A stretch of DNA of 59,943 bases from JALYTY01 sp964546935 (GCA_964546935.1 CAZJLJ010000016.1:1-59943); one strand, 5' to 3'; numbered from the stretch's first letter, positions 50,176 to 58,819 are shown. Notes: generated from the sequence alone by a model not told the origin. Numbers and translations: made by a program.

Positions 50176-50196
50176 CAGCCGGTATACCGCCGGCTG
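50176..50196 (+). promoter_or_regulatory. Inverted repeat upstream of the DUF202 gene
   Basis: CAGCCGG (50176-50182) and CCGGCTG (50190-50196) form a 7-bp inverted repeat whose centre overlaps the palindrome CGGTATACCG (50180-50189). It lies about 30 nt before the start codon; an operator or mRNA hairpin is possible. Confidence 0.35.
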
Positions 50197-50225
50197 TAAA
50201 CTGACATTCTCGGAGCGAACAAACT

Positions 50226-50594
50226 GTGAAGGCGAGAACTGCAACAGAGCTCGCGTACGAACGTACACGTGTTGCGTACGAACGCACTATGATGGCCTGG
50301 ATCAGAACCGCGACATCGCTTATGACGTTCGGCTTTTCGGTCTACAAATTTTTTCAAATCGAACATCCTGCCGGAGACCAACAATTCCTTATCGGCACGC
50401 GAGCATTCGGTTTGTGGTTGGACAGTTTGGCCTTTGTAGCTCTCTTCATTGCAATACTGGAATACCGCGGCCAGCTTCGCACTTTAGGTGTGGAGCCTTC
50501 AGGCCGGCGACGCCTTTCCTTGTCCGTCGGCGTGGCCGTAGCCCTCGCTGTCCTCTCGCTCCTGACCATTATTGCGATGGCTGTTCGTGCGTAA
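50226..50594 (+). CDS. DUF202 (YidH-like) membrane protein
   Basis: 122 residues with three membrane helices. The N-terminal RTRVAYERTMMAWIRTATSLMTFGFSVYKFF is the DUF202 signature. The first 18 residues hold a short duplicated motif (AYERTRVAYERT) encoded by near-identical DNA. A CAGCCGG/CCGGCTG hairpin (50176-50196) lies upstream and could be a regulatory site. Function of the family is unknown. Confidence 0.85.
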   Translation: MKARTATELAYERTRVAYERTMMAWIRTATSLMTFGFSVYKFFQIEHPAGDQQFLIGTRAFGLWLDSLAFVALFIAILEYRGQLRTLGVEPSGRRRLSLSVGVAVALAVLSLLTIIAMAVRA

Positions 50595-50597
50595 GTG

Positions 50598-50909
50598 ATG
50601 CGAAGTGCCGGCAGAACGTACCGTCTAGGCGCCGCCGCTGAATTGTTTTTCGGTTGCGCGACCATACATTTAGTAACACGAGGCACGCGCATTATCGGCC
50701 GCTTTGGAAGAACCGGCAGCCTCCGCGGGTCGCTAAGCGGACAGGTTGCAATCGCGAATTGGCGCGCGGGTGAGCGCGAAGGTTGGATCCGGCTTGAATT
50801 TGATCCTGAGTATAGAGCGTGTAGTTTCGAATATGGTGTAAGTGGCGGCCCGTCTCTGGGTAGCGCAACAATGTCGATAGCCCTAACGCGAAGGCGGGGA
50901 AGCAACTAG
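50598..50909 (+). CDS. Hypothetical protein, probably beta-rich
   Basis: 103 residues from ATG 50598, 3 nt after the DUF202 stop (GTG 50595 is also possible). It shows alternating hydrophobic strands (TIHLVTRGTRIIGRF, GWIRLEFDPEYRACSFEYG) and no signal or membrane helix. Codon use looks coding. No family recognised. The stop codon shares CTAG with the stop of the convergent glycine-zipper gene. Confidence 0.5.
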   Translation: MRSAGRTYRLGAAAELFFGCATIHLVTRGTRIIGRFGRTGSLRGSLSGQVAIANWRAGEREGWIRLEFDPEYRACSFEYGVSGGPSLGSATMSIALTRRRGSN

Positions 50910-51330
50910 CGGACCGTATACCCCTTTGATTCCAGACATGCGGAATAANNNNNNNNNNNNNNNNNNNNNNNNNNNNNNNNNNNNNNNNNNNNNNNNNNNN
51001 NNNNNNNNNNNNNNNNNNNNNNNNNNNNNNNNNNNNNNNNNNNNNNNNACGCGTTCCTTGAGGAGCCGGCGTCGGCGACGGCAGATTGGCCGGATCGACA
51101 CCGCTTTTTTGAGTAGCCGACGTGTAACACGCAGCCTCGTCGGTCGCCTGTTTCGACTGGTCTTGTGCCTTGTTCGGATAGACGTAGAGACCGAAGAGAG
51201 AACTCGTATGTTGAGTGGGGCTTGGAGTCACAGCACATACCAAAACGATCGCCACGACCGGTGCGATTGAAGCTGCCATTACGCGTAACATCATGTTGAA
51301 AACAACGTATCCTGCGTACTCTTGTTCCAT
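50906..51330 (-). CDS. Glycine-zipper family exported protein (split by gap)
   Basis: From ATG 51330 (AGGA 9 nt upstream; ATG 51294 possible) the protein has a signal-like helix (MLRVMAASIAPVVAIVLVCAV), then YVYPNKAQDQSKQATDEAACYTSATQKSGVDPA, the conserved front half of glycine-zipper proteins, and runs into the gap 50949-51048. After the gap the last residues YSACLESKGYTVR are the typical family end. The zipper itself is in the missing DNA. Probable outer-membrane or envelope-associated protein of unknown role. Confidence 0.75.
50949..51048. other. Assembly gap of 100 N inside the glycine-zipper gene
   Basis: 100 N; the glycine-rich repetitive zipper expected here may have caused the break. 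Confidence 0.95.
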
Positions 51331-51465
51331 TAAAGCGCGTCCTAGACCGGATACTTCGGTCAAACCAAACAGGCCCTCGTTCAGCCTCCCGGACCCAAAA
51401 AGCCCTGCGCGAATGGCTCACATAGTCTCGTTTACGGGGCATCCGACCGGGTACGGAAGACGCGA

Positions 51466-51861
51466 GTGAATCCTAACTACCGCGCCACTTTTACAGGCGA
51501 TCGAAGGAACGTTCCCCTAGCGCGAAACGCCATTGCCGGCTTTGCGCGCATCTGCGGCTTTTCGCAAGAGGAAGTCGCCGACATTCGCCTCGCCGCCGGT
51601 GAGGCGCTGAGTAACGCGGTCGAGCATGGCGCAGCGACGCGTTCGAACGGATTTTCGGTGCACTGCGAGTTCGTAGAAGACGAACTGAGGATCGATATTC
51701 GAGATAACGGACACGGCTTTTCATTGGAGCACCGTGACACCACGCCGATCGAAGAACGAAGCCGTGGATTCGGGATCTTCTTGATGCGCCGTCTGATGGA
51801 TGGCGTTCAATTTCACCGGAACGGGACGATGGTGCGCATGACGCGCCGCCACGTCAGCTAG
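51466..51861 (+). CDS. RsbW-like anti-sigma serine kinase/ATPase
   Basis: 131 residues, a stand-alone HATPase_c domain of the RsbW/SpoIIAB type. The N-box is EALSNAVEHGAA, the G1 box RDNGHGF and a G2-like segment SRGFGIFLMRRLMD. Such proteins bind a sigma factor and phosphorylate its STAS antagonist. GTG start at 51466. No sigma factor or STAS gene is adjacent, so the partners are elsewhere; the RsbU-like phosphatase at 30655 is one candidate. Overlaps the convergent protease gene by 4 nt. Confidence 0.88.
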   Translation: MNPNYRATFTGDRRNVPLARNAIAGFARICGFSQEEVADIRLAAGEALSNAVEHGAATRSNGFSVHCEFVEDELRIDIRDNGHGFSLEHRDTTPIEERSRGFGIFLMRRLMDGVQFHRNGTMVRMTRRHVS

Positions 51862-53192
51862 ATCTTCGCGTCGGCGATCTTCTTCTGTAGAAACGAGATT
51901 GCGGCGCGCAGCTGTGCATCCTTTTCAACCACGCCGAATCTTGCATCGCGATTTTCCTCGATGCGCACGTCCGGATCGATGCCTTTCAGGTTGATGTCGC
52001 GCTTTAGCGGCGTGAGATAATGCGCGGTCGTAATCTTTATCGCCGCGCCGTCCGGGAGCGGCGTTAACGTCTGCATCACGCCTTTTCCAAAGGTGCGGGT
52101 TCCTACGATCGCGCCAATGCCGTCGTCCTGTAACGCGCCGGCGGTTATTTCCGACGCCGAGGCGGTATTTTCGTTCACGAGAACCGTCATCGGAAGCGAC
52201 GCCATTACGCTATTTTCCGCACGATAGGTCGTATCGGCAACGCCGCGCTGCTCGACGGTAAGAATCGGCTTACGTGAAACAAATCGCGAAACGATATCCA
52301 ACGCTGAATCTACGTACCCGCCGCCGTCGTTGCGCAGATCCAGAACGATAGCCCGCGCACCGGCGTCCTTTACACGCGAAAGCGCAAAATCGAACTCGCT
52401 TGGCGTCGCGCGCCCGAACGCAAGGACATCGATGTATCCGATACCGTCGTTCAACATATGAAATAGCACGGTCGGCGGTTGCACTTCGGAGCGAGTTAAG
52501 GAAACATCGCGCAAATCAGCGTTTTGACGAACGGCTACGCGAACGTTTGTGCCGGGCTTGCCTCGCAACAAACGGCTCGCTTCTTCCAAAGTTAGCCCCT
52601 TCGTCGAAGTGCCGTCGATGCTCGCAATCAAATCGCCCTGGTGAAGTCCGGCGCGATCTGCGGGCGTCCCGGGGATAACGAACGAAAGCTCGATCAGGCC
52701 TGAAGCAGCGTCGGGCTCAACCAACACGCCGATGCCCGAGATGCGATCCGGGTCCAACGCCTGATTGAATCTCTTGAACTGATCGGGCGTGAAAAATGCC
52801 GTGTATTTATCGCCCACGGCCTTGGCCATTCCCGAGATCGCGGCGTAGGCAAAGTCGGTTGGAGCTGCGTGCGCGGCGTCCGCGGTCGATGCAATGACGT
52901 TGTTAATTGCATCCGCAGTCGCATCATCGTTCAGGCCGGCGCGAAGGTCCGGAATTACAACGTTAAGATTGTGTTTCTTCGCTTCATCAGCGAGCCCACG
53001 GCGCGCTCCATCTAGGATTGCTTGCGTGTCCACGGGGCTGTACGACGACGTGCGTAGCAGACGGAAACTCTCGCTTACGTCTACCGAGATCTCTCCCGGC
53101 AACGGTTGCGCGGCGAACGCCGGCAAAGCGGGAACGGCGAAAATCGCAGCGCACAGAGTGACGTGCAGAACGGACTGATGGGCCAAACTCAT
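51858..53192 (-). CDS. ctpA: C-terminal processing peptidase (S41 family)
   Basis: 444 residues with a signal peptide (to about 28, ending FAAQP). A PDZ domain lies at about 150-225 (GIGVLVEPD, PADRAGLHQGDLIASIDG). The S41 protease domain follows, with the catalytic Ser in ENTASASEI and Lys in GTRTFGKGVMQ. Cleaves C-termini of exported proteins. YMG-like GIGYIDVLAF and LDLRNDGGGYVDSA are family motifs. No adjacent cell-division ftsEX genes. Confidence 0.94.
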   Translation of the reverse strand: MSLAHQSVLHVTLCAAIFAVPALPAFAAQPLPGEISVDVSESFRLLRTSSYSPVDTQAILDGARRGLADEAKKHNLNVVIPDLRAGLNDDATADAINNVIASTADAAHAAPTDFAYAAISGMAKAVGDKYTAFFTPDQFKRFNQALDPDRISGIGVLVEPDAASGLIELSFVIPGTPADRAGLHQGDLIASIDGTSTKGLTLEEASRLLRGKPGTNVRVAVRQNADLRDVSLTRSEVQPPTVLFHMLNDGIGYIDVLAFGRATPSEFDFALSRVKDAGARAIVLDLRNDGGGYVDSALDIVSRFVSRKPILTVEQRGVADTTYRAENSVMASLPMTVLVNENTASASEITAGALQDDGIGAIVGTRTFGKGVMQTLTPLPDGAAIKITTAHYLTPLKRDINLKGIDPDVRIEENRDARFGVVEKDAQLRAAISFLQKKIADAKI

Positions 53193-53240
53193 TTCACTTT
53201 TTATCGGACCAATCGATTCTCGGATTAAACCGGTAGCACC

Positions 53241-54167
53241 TTATCGTAAGGCAGCCTTGGCCACGGGAGCTCTCCGGTCAACCAACGTTAAGACTAGCAG
53301 ACCCGCTAGCACGAGGGCCATTCCTATGATTTCCAAGCGGCTGGGCGCTTCGCCTAGCTGAATCCATGCGGCCACGATGCCCACAATGGGATTGGTCAGC
53401 GTCCCCATGCTCGCATCGCGCGCAGGTAATACGCCCACCACGAAGATGAATAGCAAATACGCCAACGCCGTGGCCAGCAACACGTTATAGCAGACGGCCA
53501 AGATGAACGGCGCGGTCCATGCAATCGGGTGTTCCGGCGCAATCAACGCAACAAGCACCAGGACGGCACCGCCGGCCAACATTTGCCACATGGTAAGTGA
53601 GTACAGATCAACGTGTTGCGTTCGCTGAACGCGTTTCGTAAGAATCACACCAATGGCCCACGCAACGCCCGCTATCAACGCAAGCACGGATGGTAAGAAT
53701 CCGTGTGTTAATGGACCGATCATGCACGCTATGCCTGCGACCGCAATCGCTATCGCTACAGCACCTCCGCCGTTCAATTTCTCGCCCAGTACGGGCCATG
53801 CCAACAAACTAACCCACAACGGCATGGTGTATGAAAGCATCGCAACTTGCCCCGCGCCTGCGGTAACAACAGCCCATGTTACCAATCCGACGAAGGCGGC
53901 GGTTTGGAAAATTCCAATCCAAACGCACGCGACAAGATTATCCGGCTTCAGGGGTTTGCGCAGAATAAGCGCACCGAGCGCAAGCGCACACCCGCCGCCG
54001 AACGTTCGAATTGCGGCAAACGCAAACGGCGGCGCATCATGGACCGCAATTTTCATTACGACCCAGTTGTAACCCCAAATCAATGAAAGGACGGCAAGCG
54101 CGAAAATTGCGAGGCGGCGATTACGATCGGTTTGCTGCACGCCGGAGTCGGTCCATGATCGCGGCAC
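53241..54167 (-). CDS. EamA/DMT superfamily transporter
   Basis: 308 residues, ten membrane helices in two EamA repeats. The first begins LSLIWGYNWVVMKIAVHDAPPF; the second has ALIAGVAWAIGVILTKRV and GTLTNPIVGIVAAWIQLGEAPSRLEIIGMALVLAGLLVL. Exports small metabolites; substrate unknown. GTG 54167 overlaps the Sua5 gene by 47 nt; GTG 54140 would reduce the overlap to 20 nt. Confidence 0.92.
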   Translation of the reverse strand: MPRSWTDSGVQQTDRNRRLAIFALAVLSLIWGYNWVVMKIAVHDAPPFAFAAIRTFGGGCALALGALILRKPLKPDNLVACVWIGIFQTAAFVGLVTWAVVTAGAGQVAMLSYTMPLWVSLLAWPVLGEKLNGGGAVAIAIAVAGIACMIGPLTHGFLPSVLALIAGVAWAIGVILTKRVQRTQHVDLYSLTMWQMLAGGAVLVLVALIAPEHPIAWTAPFILAVCYNVLLATALAYLLFIFVVGVLPARDASMGTLTNPIVGIVAAWIQLGEAPSRLEIIGMALVLAGLLVLTLVDRRAPVAKAALR

Positions 54168-55059
54168 CGATTCCTGTTTCGGGAACCAGTTCCGCGTCGA
54201 TTCGCTCCAGCCCCAATGCGTCTAGTTCATGCAGACATTCAAAGAGATATGAGGCAGCTTCTCGCACATCTCCGGCGGGTGAAAGGACGCGCACGGCATC
54301 GTAACCCGGCTTCGCGTGTTGGAACGCGAGCAATCCGAAACCCGCTCTTTCATCGTAGGGCACTTCTTCGGTAACGATACGCACGGGCGTACGCGGCGCG
54401 TAATGCTGTGAAAGCCTTCCCGGAGCAAGCGGTCGCGCCGCATCGCTGAGCTCACGCTCCAGCGGACCGGCGATCTCTTCAATTGCCTCTACAGGAATCG
54501 CGCCTGCCCGCAGAAGCGTGGGCTGCGGTTCCAACATCACAATGGTCGACTCAACGCCGTACTCGGTGGGACCGCCGTCAACGATCATATCGACACGGTC
54601 GCCTAACATTCGTTGGACGTGCTCCGCCCGCGTCGGGCTCAAGTAGCCAAAAGGATTCGCGCTTGGCGCAGCAAGCGGAATTCCACTCCGCTCTAAGAGG
54701 GCGAGCGCGACCGGATGCGCCGGCATACGGACGGCAACGGTCGGCAATCCGGCGGTCACCAGATCGGGAATCCGTTGCTGTTTTTGGAGCACGAGCGTCA
54801 ATGGCCCCGGCCAAAATGCTTCGATCAAACGCCGCGCTGAATCCGGAATCGATGAAACGACTGATTGCAACATCGCTTCGTCGTGGACGTGCACGATCAA
54901 CGGATCGAACGACGGCCGCGCTTTGATTTCAAAAATACGAGCGACCGCGGAAGAGTTCAAAGCCGACGCGCCGAGACCGTAGACGGTTTCGGTTGGGAAT
55001 GCGACGACCGCGCCGCTGCGTAAGAGTGCAGCGGCGCGATCGAGGGTCTCGTTGTCGAC
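54121..55059 (-). CDS. sua5: Sua5/TsaC-type threonylcarbamoyl-AMP synthase, no standard start codon
   Basis: About 313 residues of family sequence. Makes threonylcarbamoyl-AMP for t6A37 in ANN-decoding tRNAs. The conserved N-terminus is intact in this frame (AALLRSGAVVAFPTETVYGLG), then PLIVHVHD, FWPGPLTLVL, RMPAHPVALALLE, PSANPFGYLSPT and the C-terminal Sua5 domain (APGRLSQHYAPRTPV). No ATG, GTG or TTG exists in frame between the upstream stop and TTG 54960, which would delete the active site; the start given (GTC 55059) only marks where homology begins. Overlaps the upstream gene end. Confidence 0.85.
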   Translation of the reverse strand, partial: VDNETLDRAAALLRSGAVVAFPTETVYGLGASALNSSAVARIFEIKARPSFDPLIVHVHDEAMLQSVVSSIPDSARRLIEAFWPGPLTLVLQKQQRIPDLVTAGLPTVAVRMPAHPVALALLERSGIPLAAPSANPFGYLSPTRAEHVQRMLGDRVDMIVDGGPTEYGVESTIVMLEPQPTLLRAGAIPVEAIEEIAGPLERELSDAARPLAPGRLSQHYAPRTPVRIVTEEVPYDERAGFGLLAFQHAKPGYDAVRVLSPAGDVREAASYLFECLHELDALGLERIDAELVPETGIGAAIMDRLRRAANRS

Positions 55060-55616
55060 TAGCGCGACTGACGGCGCGTGACGGAGTTCACGCGTACCTG
55101 GATGACGGTCCCGTGCGAAATATTCACATTCTCACGATTGTTCTTCGCAAGCAAAAATCCGCCGGCAGCACCTAAGAAACCGCCAATGCCCGTATGGAAG
55201 ATGGTCTTGCCGATCATATTTCCGACGAGCATGCCCGCGAGCGCTCCGCCCGCTTCCTTTGCGGCATTATTCTTGGTTTGCGTTTGCGTCTGCGTTACCG
55301 TCGTATCGACCGCGTACACCGCATGGCTTGTCACCAAGCGGTCGAACTTCAACATGATTTTTCCGGGACGCCCTTGTCCGGCTTTTTGCACGGCTTCAAC
55401 GCGTCCGTATAGCGTTCCACCGACGACCGAACCGCTTCCATCCGCCGATGTGACGTGCGAAAGCGTTACCGGTTCCCCGACGTACGCGTGATTGCTGGAA
55501 AGATCTTGATCGATCGTGCCGTTAAGTGTTGAACCCGCAGTAAGAGCCGCTTGAGCCGCGATCGCCGTGGCGGCGATGAAGGCGAGAAGGGACCCTCCGG
55601 CGATGCGTAAGCGCAT
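55059..55616 (-). CDS. Exported glycine-rich protein of unknown function
   Basis: 185 residues from ATG 55616, preceded by a terminator that rules out the longer frame. A signal peptide (MRLRIAGGSLLAFIAATAIAAQA) is followed by a beta domain (STLNGTIDQDLSSNHAYVGEPVTLSHV) and a glycine-zipper-like stretch (AGGALAGMLVGNMIGKTIF, IGGFLGAAGGFLL) capable of spanning a membrane. The end overlaps the Sua5 frame. No family named. Confidence 0.7.
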   Translation of the reverse strand: MRLRIAGGSLLAFIAATAIAAQAALTAGSTLNGTIDQDLSSNHAYVGEPVTLSHVTSADGSGSVVGGTLYGRVEAVQKAGQGRPGKIMLKFDRLVTSHAVYAVDTTVTQTQTQTKNNAAKEAGGALAGMLVGNMIGKTIFHTGIGGFLGAAGGFLLAKNNRENVNISHGTVIQVRVNSVTRRQSR

Positions 55617-55641
55617 ATTTATTTCTTTGACCTCCCGAACG

Positions 55642-55667
55642 AAAAAGGGCTCGATAAGAACCCTTTT
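55642..55667 (-). terminator. Intrinsic terminator between two exported-protein genes
   Basis: On the minus strand AAAAGGG (55667-55661) and CCCTTTTT (55649-55642) form a 7-bp stem ending in a U-run. It follows the gene at 55710-55988 and precedes the ATG at 55616. Confidence 0.6.
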
Positions 55668-55709
55668 CCCAATTCGCCCAGTATCTTGCACTAGAGACAA
55701 GCGGCTCTC

Positions 55710-55988
55710 TTACTGGACAGCGTAAACGGGCACTTTCCCCTTGATGAGCGATATCTTGATCGTCTGGCTGGCCTTGATTTTCGAGAAGTCGGCAGAGCCC
55801 TGAGCCACAAGCGTTGTTTCGACGCCATTGTCCATCAGCACGGTCGCGTGCTGCGCGTCTTGTACTTTCTCGACTTTTACGACGTACGTGCCGTCGGGCA
55901 CCAGCGTCGGATCTACAGTAGCGGCGCTCGCGAGCACCGGGGCGGCAACGGCCGCAGCGAAGAGGGCACCGACCAGAACTTTGCGCAC
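55710..55988 (-). CDS. Small exported protein
   Basis: 92 residues, GTG start with AAGGA 5 nt upstream. Signal peptide RKVLVGALFAAAVAAPVLASA, then a short beta-rich domain (GTYVVKVEKVQDAQHATVLMDNGVETTLVAQG, then QTIKISLIKGKVPVYAV) that looks like an OB-like fold. No family recognised. It lies between two other exported-protein genes on the same strand. Confidence 0.7.
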   Translation of the reverse strand: MRKVLVGALFAAAVAAPVLASAATVDPTLVPDGTYVVKVEKVQDAQHATVLMDNGVETTLVAQGSADFSKIKASQTIKISLIKGKVPVYAVQ

Positions 55989-56032
55989 GGGAATCCTTTC
56001 CAGGGATGGGTTGATTTGGGCGTCGGCCTAAC

Positions 56033-56791
56033 CTAGGCCTTAGGTTTCTCGACGTTGACGGTCACGTTGCCTGTCTGGGTGAGCATAAAAACTAGTGGTG
56101 CGTGTGCTTCCGACCGTAAAGGATTGGTAACGGTGCCCGCAGGCGCCGTCGCGTCGAACCGGGCGCGAAAATCTTGTGGGACCGCAAGGGTCAGATTCCC
56201 GCGCGAAGCTTCCAGCCGAACGAGGCGTCCCGACCACCCCGCCGCAAGCTGCGCATCGACGTTGCCGGCATCGGCCGTAAGCTCGACCGAGGCTCGCGCG
56301 CCTGAGACTCGGACGTCGCCTCGCGCCGCCTCAGCGGTCACCGCTGCCGCGGGGTCGGAAACGTTGATCCCGCCGCTCTCGTTCAAAATCTCCACCGGCG
56401 CGGCAGGCCTTGTGACGGTAACCGCACCGCCAAACTGTCGGATCCGCAGCGGCAGTGCCGGCGGATAGTGCACCTCGTACACGTGTCCGCTTCCACCGGC
56501 GAAGGGCAGCACTGCGGCCCCGGGACCCTTGATCGTGAGGACGAGAGCGTGTCCCGTATGCGCGACGAGCAGGTTTGAAGCCGATGTGTTCGTTCCCGAA
56601 TGCTCGACGTGAATTTGCACGACTTTCAGTAGCGGATCAGGTACCGCAAGCAGATCTCCCGTGCGCACCTCAAGTTCCAGCGCGGTTGCGCCGTTGAGCG
56701 GAATAGTCTGATTCTCCAACGGCTGAGCCGCCGATGGAGCTGCGAGGGCAAGCGCAAAAGCGCCCGCGAGAAGGAAGAGGCGCAATTTCAT
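56033..56791 (-). CDS. Exported DUF4097-like beta-repeat protein
   Basis: 252 residues from ATG 56791; the longer frame to 56869 is rejected because a signal peptide (MKLRLFLLAGAFALALAAPSAAQ) begins here and it would overlap the divergent aminotransferase gene. The mature part is a series of short beta strands (GGAVTVTRPAAPVEILNESGGINVSD, AARGDVRVSGARASVELTADAGNVDAQL) like the DUF4097 putative adhesin family. Function unknown. Confidence 0.75.
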   Translation of the reverse strand: MKLRLFLLAGAFALALAAPSAAQPLENQTIPLNGATALELEVRTGDLLAVPDPLLKVVQIHVEHSGTNTSASNLLVAHTGHALVLTIKGPGAAVLPFAGGSGHVYEVHYPPALPLRIRQFGGAVTVTRPAAPVEILNESGGINVSDPAAAVTAEAARGDVRVSGARASVELTADAGNVDAQLAAGWSGRLVRLEASRGNLTLAVPQDFRARFDATAPAGTVTNPLRSEAHAPLVFMLTQTGNVTVNVEKPKA

Positions 56792-56798
56792 GCCAGTG

Positions 56799-56804
56799 AT
56801 TGTA
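56799..56804 (-). promoter_or_regulatory. -10 box (TACAAT) before the DUF4097-like gene
   Basis: TACAAT on the minus strand ends 7 nt before the ATG at 56791, implying a leaderless transcript. The divergent aminotransferase starts at 56807, leaving a 15-nt spacer between the two start codons. Confidence 0.4.
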
Positions 56805-56806
56805 TC

Positions 56807-57925
56807 ATGCTGGCTCAATTCCGTTTGGAAGCATTCTTCGCAACGTGGGAATTCAAAGCGCGTTACCACTTAACGGCGTCCGACGCGCAAACGATGAGTG
56901 TAAACGAACTCGTCGCTATGGCCGATGAAATCGACCGCGAACGATGGGAATCACTCACGCTCGGCTACATCGAGACGCAAGGAACGCCGCAATTACGCGA
57001 GGCGATAGCATCAACTTACGACCGCATAACGCCCGACGAGATTCTGTGCTTTGCGGGCGCGGAAGAAGGCATGTACTGCGCGATGCATGCGCTACTGCAA
57101 CCCGGCGAGCACGGCATCGTTCTGGTTCCAAATTACCAATCGATGGAGAGCATTCCGCAAACCATCGCCGAGCTTTCCGGCGTCGAATTGCGGCCTGAGA
57201 ACAATTGGGAGTTGGACGTCGACGAAGTGCGGCGCGCCCTCCGCTCAAACACCCGGCTCATCGCCGTGAATTTCCCGAACAATCCGACCGGCAAAATTAT
57301 TTCATCAAAGAATTTCGCCGCATTGATCGACTTGTGCGCCGAGCGCGACATCTATCTCTTCAGCGACGAAGTTTATCGCGGCGTCGAGCTCGATGCAGCG
57401 CACCGGCTGCCGCAAGCAGCGGATCGATACGATCGTGCGTTTTCGCTAAACGTCGTTTCGAAGGCTTACGGTTTGCCCGGCTTGCGGGTCGGATGGATTG
57501 CGTCTAAGGATCGCGAGTCATTGAAACGAATGGCCGAACTAAAACACTATCTCTCCATTTGCAATGCCGCGCCAAGTGAAGTCCTTGCAACGATCGCTGT
57601 CAAAGCGCAACATCGCATTTTCGATCGCACCCGCACGCTTATTTCGGAGAATCTCAGCAAGCTCGATACCTTCTTCGCGCAGCACGCCGATCGTTTTGAG
57701 TGGTACGCTCCCGACGGCGGATGCGTTGCGTTTCCGCGCTACACGGGCCGCGAAGGCGTCGAGGCCTTTTGTGCGGATATCTTGGAGCGCGAAGGCGTAC
57801 TTTTGCTCCCAGCCTCAATGTATCGATCGGAACTGGGAGCTGTTCCGCCGGACCGGTTTCGCATCGGCTTTGGAAGGCGCGGGATAGATGAGGGACTCGC
57901 GGCGCTCGAACGCGCACTGCGATAA
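56807..57925 (+). CDS. PLP-dependent aminotransferase, class I/II
   Basis: 372 residues, fold type I. The Schiff-base Lys is near residue 217 in VVSKAYGLPGLRVGW; NFPNNPTGKI, SDEVYRG and the C-terminal Arg in DRFRIGFGRR are present. The N-terminus EAFFATWEFKARYHLTASDAQ resembles capreomycidine-synthase/VioD-like aminotransferases more than AspC, but the substrate is not predictable. Start ATG 56807, 15 nt from the divergent start. Confidence 0.9.
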   Translation: MLAQFRLEAFFATWEFKARYHLTASDAQTMSVNELVAMADEIDRERWESLTLGYIETQGTPQLREAIASTYDRITPDEILCFAGAEEGMYCAMHALLQPGEHGIVLVPNYQSMESIPQTIAELSGVELRPENNWELDVDEVRRALRSNTRLIAVNFPNNPTGKIISSKNFAALIDLCAERDIYLFSDEVYRGVELDAAHRLPQAADRYDRAFSLNVVSKAYGLPGLRVGWIASKDRESLKRMAELKHYLSICNAAPSEVLATIAVKAQHRIFDRTRTLISENLSKLDTFFAQHADRFEWYAPDGGCVAFPRYTGREGVEAFCADILEREGVLLLPASMYRSELGAVPPDRFRIGFGRRGIDEGLAALERALR

Positions 57926-57927
57926 AC

Positions 57928-58257
57928 TTACGACGCGACAGCGAGCAATAAATATGCCGCGTGTATGTGTCCGATCATATTCGAAATGTATTGCGCGCGC
58001 GCAGCGCCGGAATCGGCCGAAGCGCGACGGCCGCACATCGTCGCCTGTTCGAGCTGCAAAATAACGCTTTGCTTCGTATGGCCCTGATCTTCGGTAACCG
58101 AGAGGCCTTTGATTTCTCGAAGCGACGCATGCAGCTCCGCCATCGCGGTTGAAACACTATCCAGCGCTTGCGATGATTGTCGATGAACGGACGTAGCTAG
58201 CTCATCTTCGATACTACGAAGCTGCGCTGCAAGTCGCGTGGAAAACGCGGTGGTCAT
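57928..58257 (-). CDS. Hypothetical helical protein
   Basis: 109 residues, no signal peptide; largely helical (RLAAQLRSIEDELATSVHRQ, ALDSVSTAMAELHASLREIKGL) with a conserved-looking end QYISNMIGHIHAAYLLLAV. Perhaps a coiled-coil protein. It ends 3 nt from the convergent aminotransferase gene. No family recognised. Confidence 0.55.
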   Translation of the reverse strand: MTTAFSTRLAAQLRSIEDELATSVHRQSSQALDSVSTAMAELHASLREIKGLSVTEDQGHTKQSVILQLEQATMCGRRASADSGAARAQYISNMIGHIHAAYLLLAVAS

Positions 58258-58353
58258 CTATCCTCCGAGTTGAGGACCACAGTGTACCGAATTATTGTAG
58301 CGCAGTTCTGAGTATTCGGCGACGCCGGCAGTTATGAATAAAACAATTAGGTC

Positions 58354-58746
58354 TTACTTCCCTTGTGCAGCAGCCGCAGCGTCGAAACGTTCTTGCGCGT
58401 CGTGCACTTCTTGCATGTGGTTCTGAGCCCAGACGGCGAGTGCGTTCAGCGGTTCGATTAGCGTTCTGCCGAGAGGCGTCAACGTGTACTCTACGCGCGG
58501 CGGAATTTGCGGATAGAGCGTCCGCTCCACGACTCCGTCGCGCTCAAGCGATCTCAACGTTTCGGTCAGCATCTTCTGTGAAATGCCGCCGATAGCGCGG
58601 CGCAATTCGTTGAATCGACGCGGTTCGGCCGCAGCGAGCAAGGTAATAACGAGCGTCGTCCACTTGTCGGCGATATTGGCCAGGACTTCACGCGTTGGGC
58701 AATTGCCGGCGAAGAGCTCGGCATCGGTGGGGACAGTAGTTTGCAT
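58354..58746 (-). CDS. HxlR family winged-helix regulator
   Basis: 130 residues. The motif NCPTREVLANIADKWTTLVITLL is the HxlR start, with Cys16 at the position used for thiol sensing in HypR/YodB-like members. The wHTH follows (RFNELRRAIGGISQKMLTETLRSLERDGVVERTLYPQIPPRVEYTLTPLG). Divergent from doxX across 119 nt with inverted repeats, so it probably represses both genes and responds to electrophiles or oxidants (inference). Confidence 0.92.
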   Translation of the reverse strand: MQTTVPTDAELFAGNCPTREVLANIADKWTTLVITLLAAAEPRRFNELRRAIGGISQKMLTETLRSLERDGVVERTLYPQIPPRVEYTLTPLGRTLIEPLNALAVWAQNHMQEVHDAQERFDAAAAAQGK

Positions 58747-58750
58747 TTGG

Positions 58751-58768
58751 TAACTTAGCTACTAGTTA
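58751..58768. promoter_or_regulatory. Candidate HxlR operator, TAACT-N8-AGTTA
   Basis: Inverted repeat TAACT (58751-58755) and AGTTA (58764-58768), 5 nt upstream of the hxlR-like start codon, containing the palindrome ACTAGT at 58761-58766. Confidence 0.4.
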
Positions 58769-58819
58769 GTGCGTACTTGTATTTTATTGGCTGGTATGGA
58801 ATAGTGACTCGCATAACGG

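Noticed and set aside
50250..50285. Short near-direct repeat in the DUF202 gene start
   Set aside because: It encodes the natural duplicated YERT motif of the DUF202 family and need not be a mobile element.
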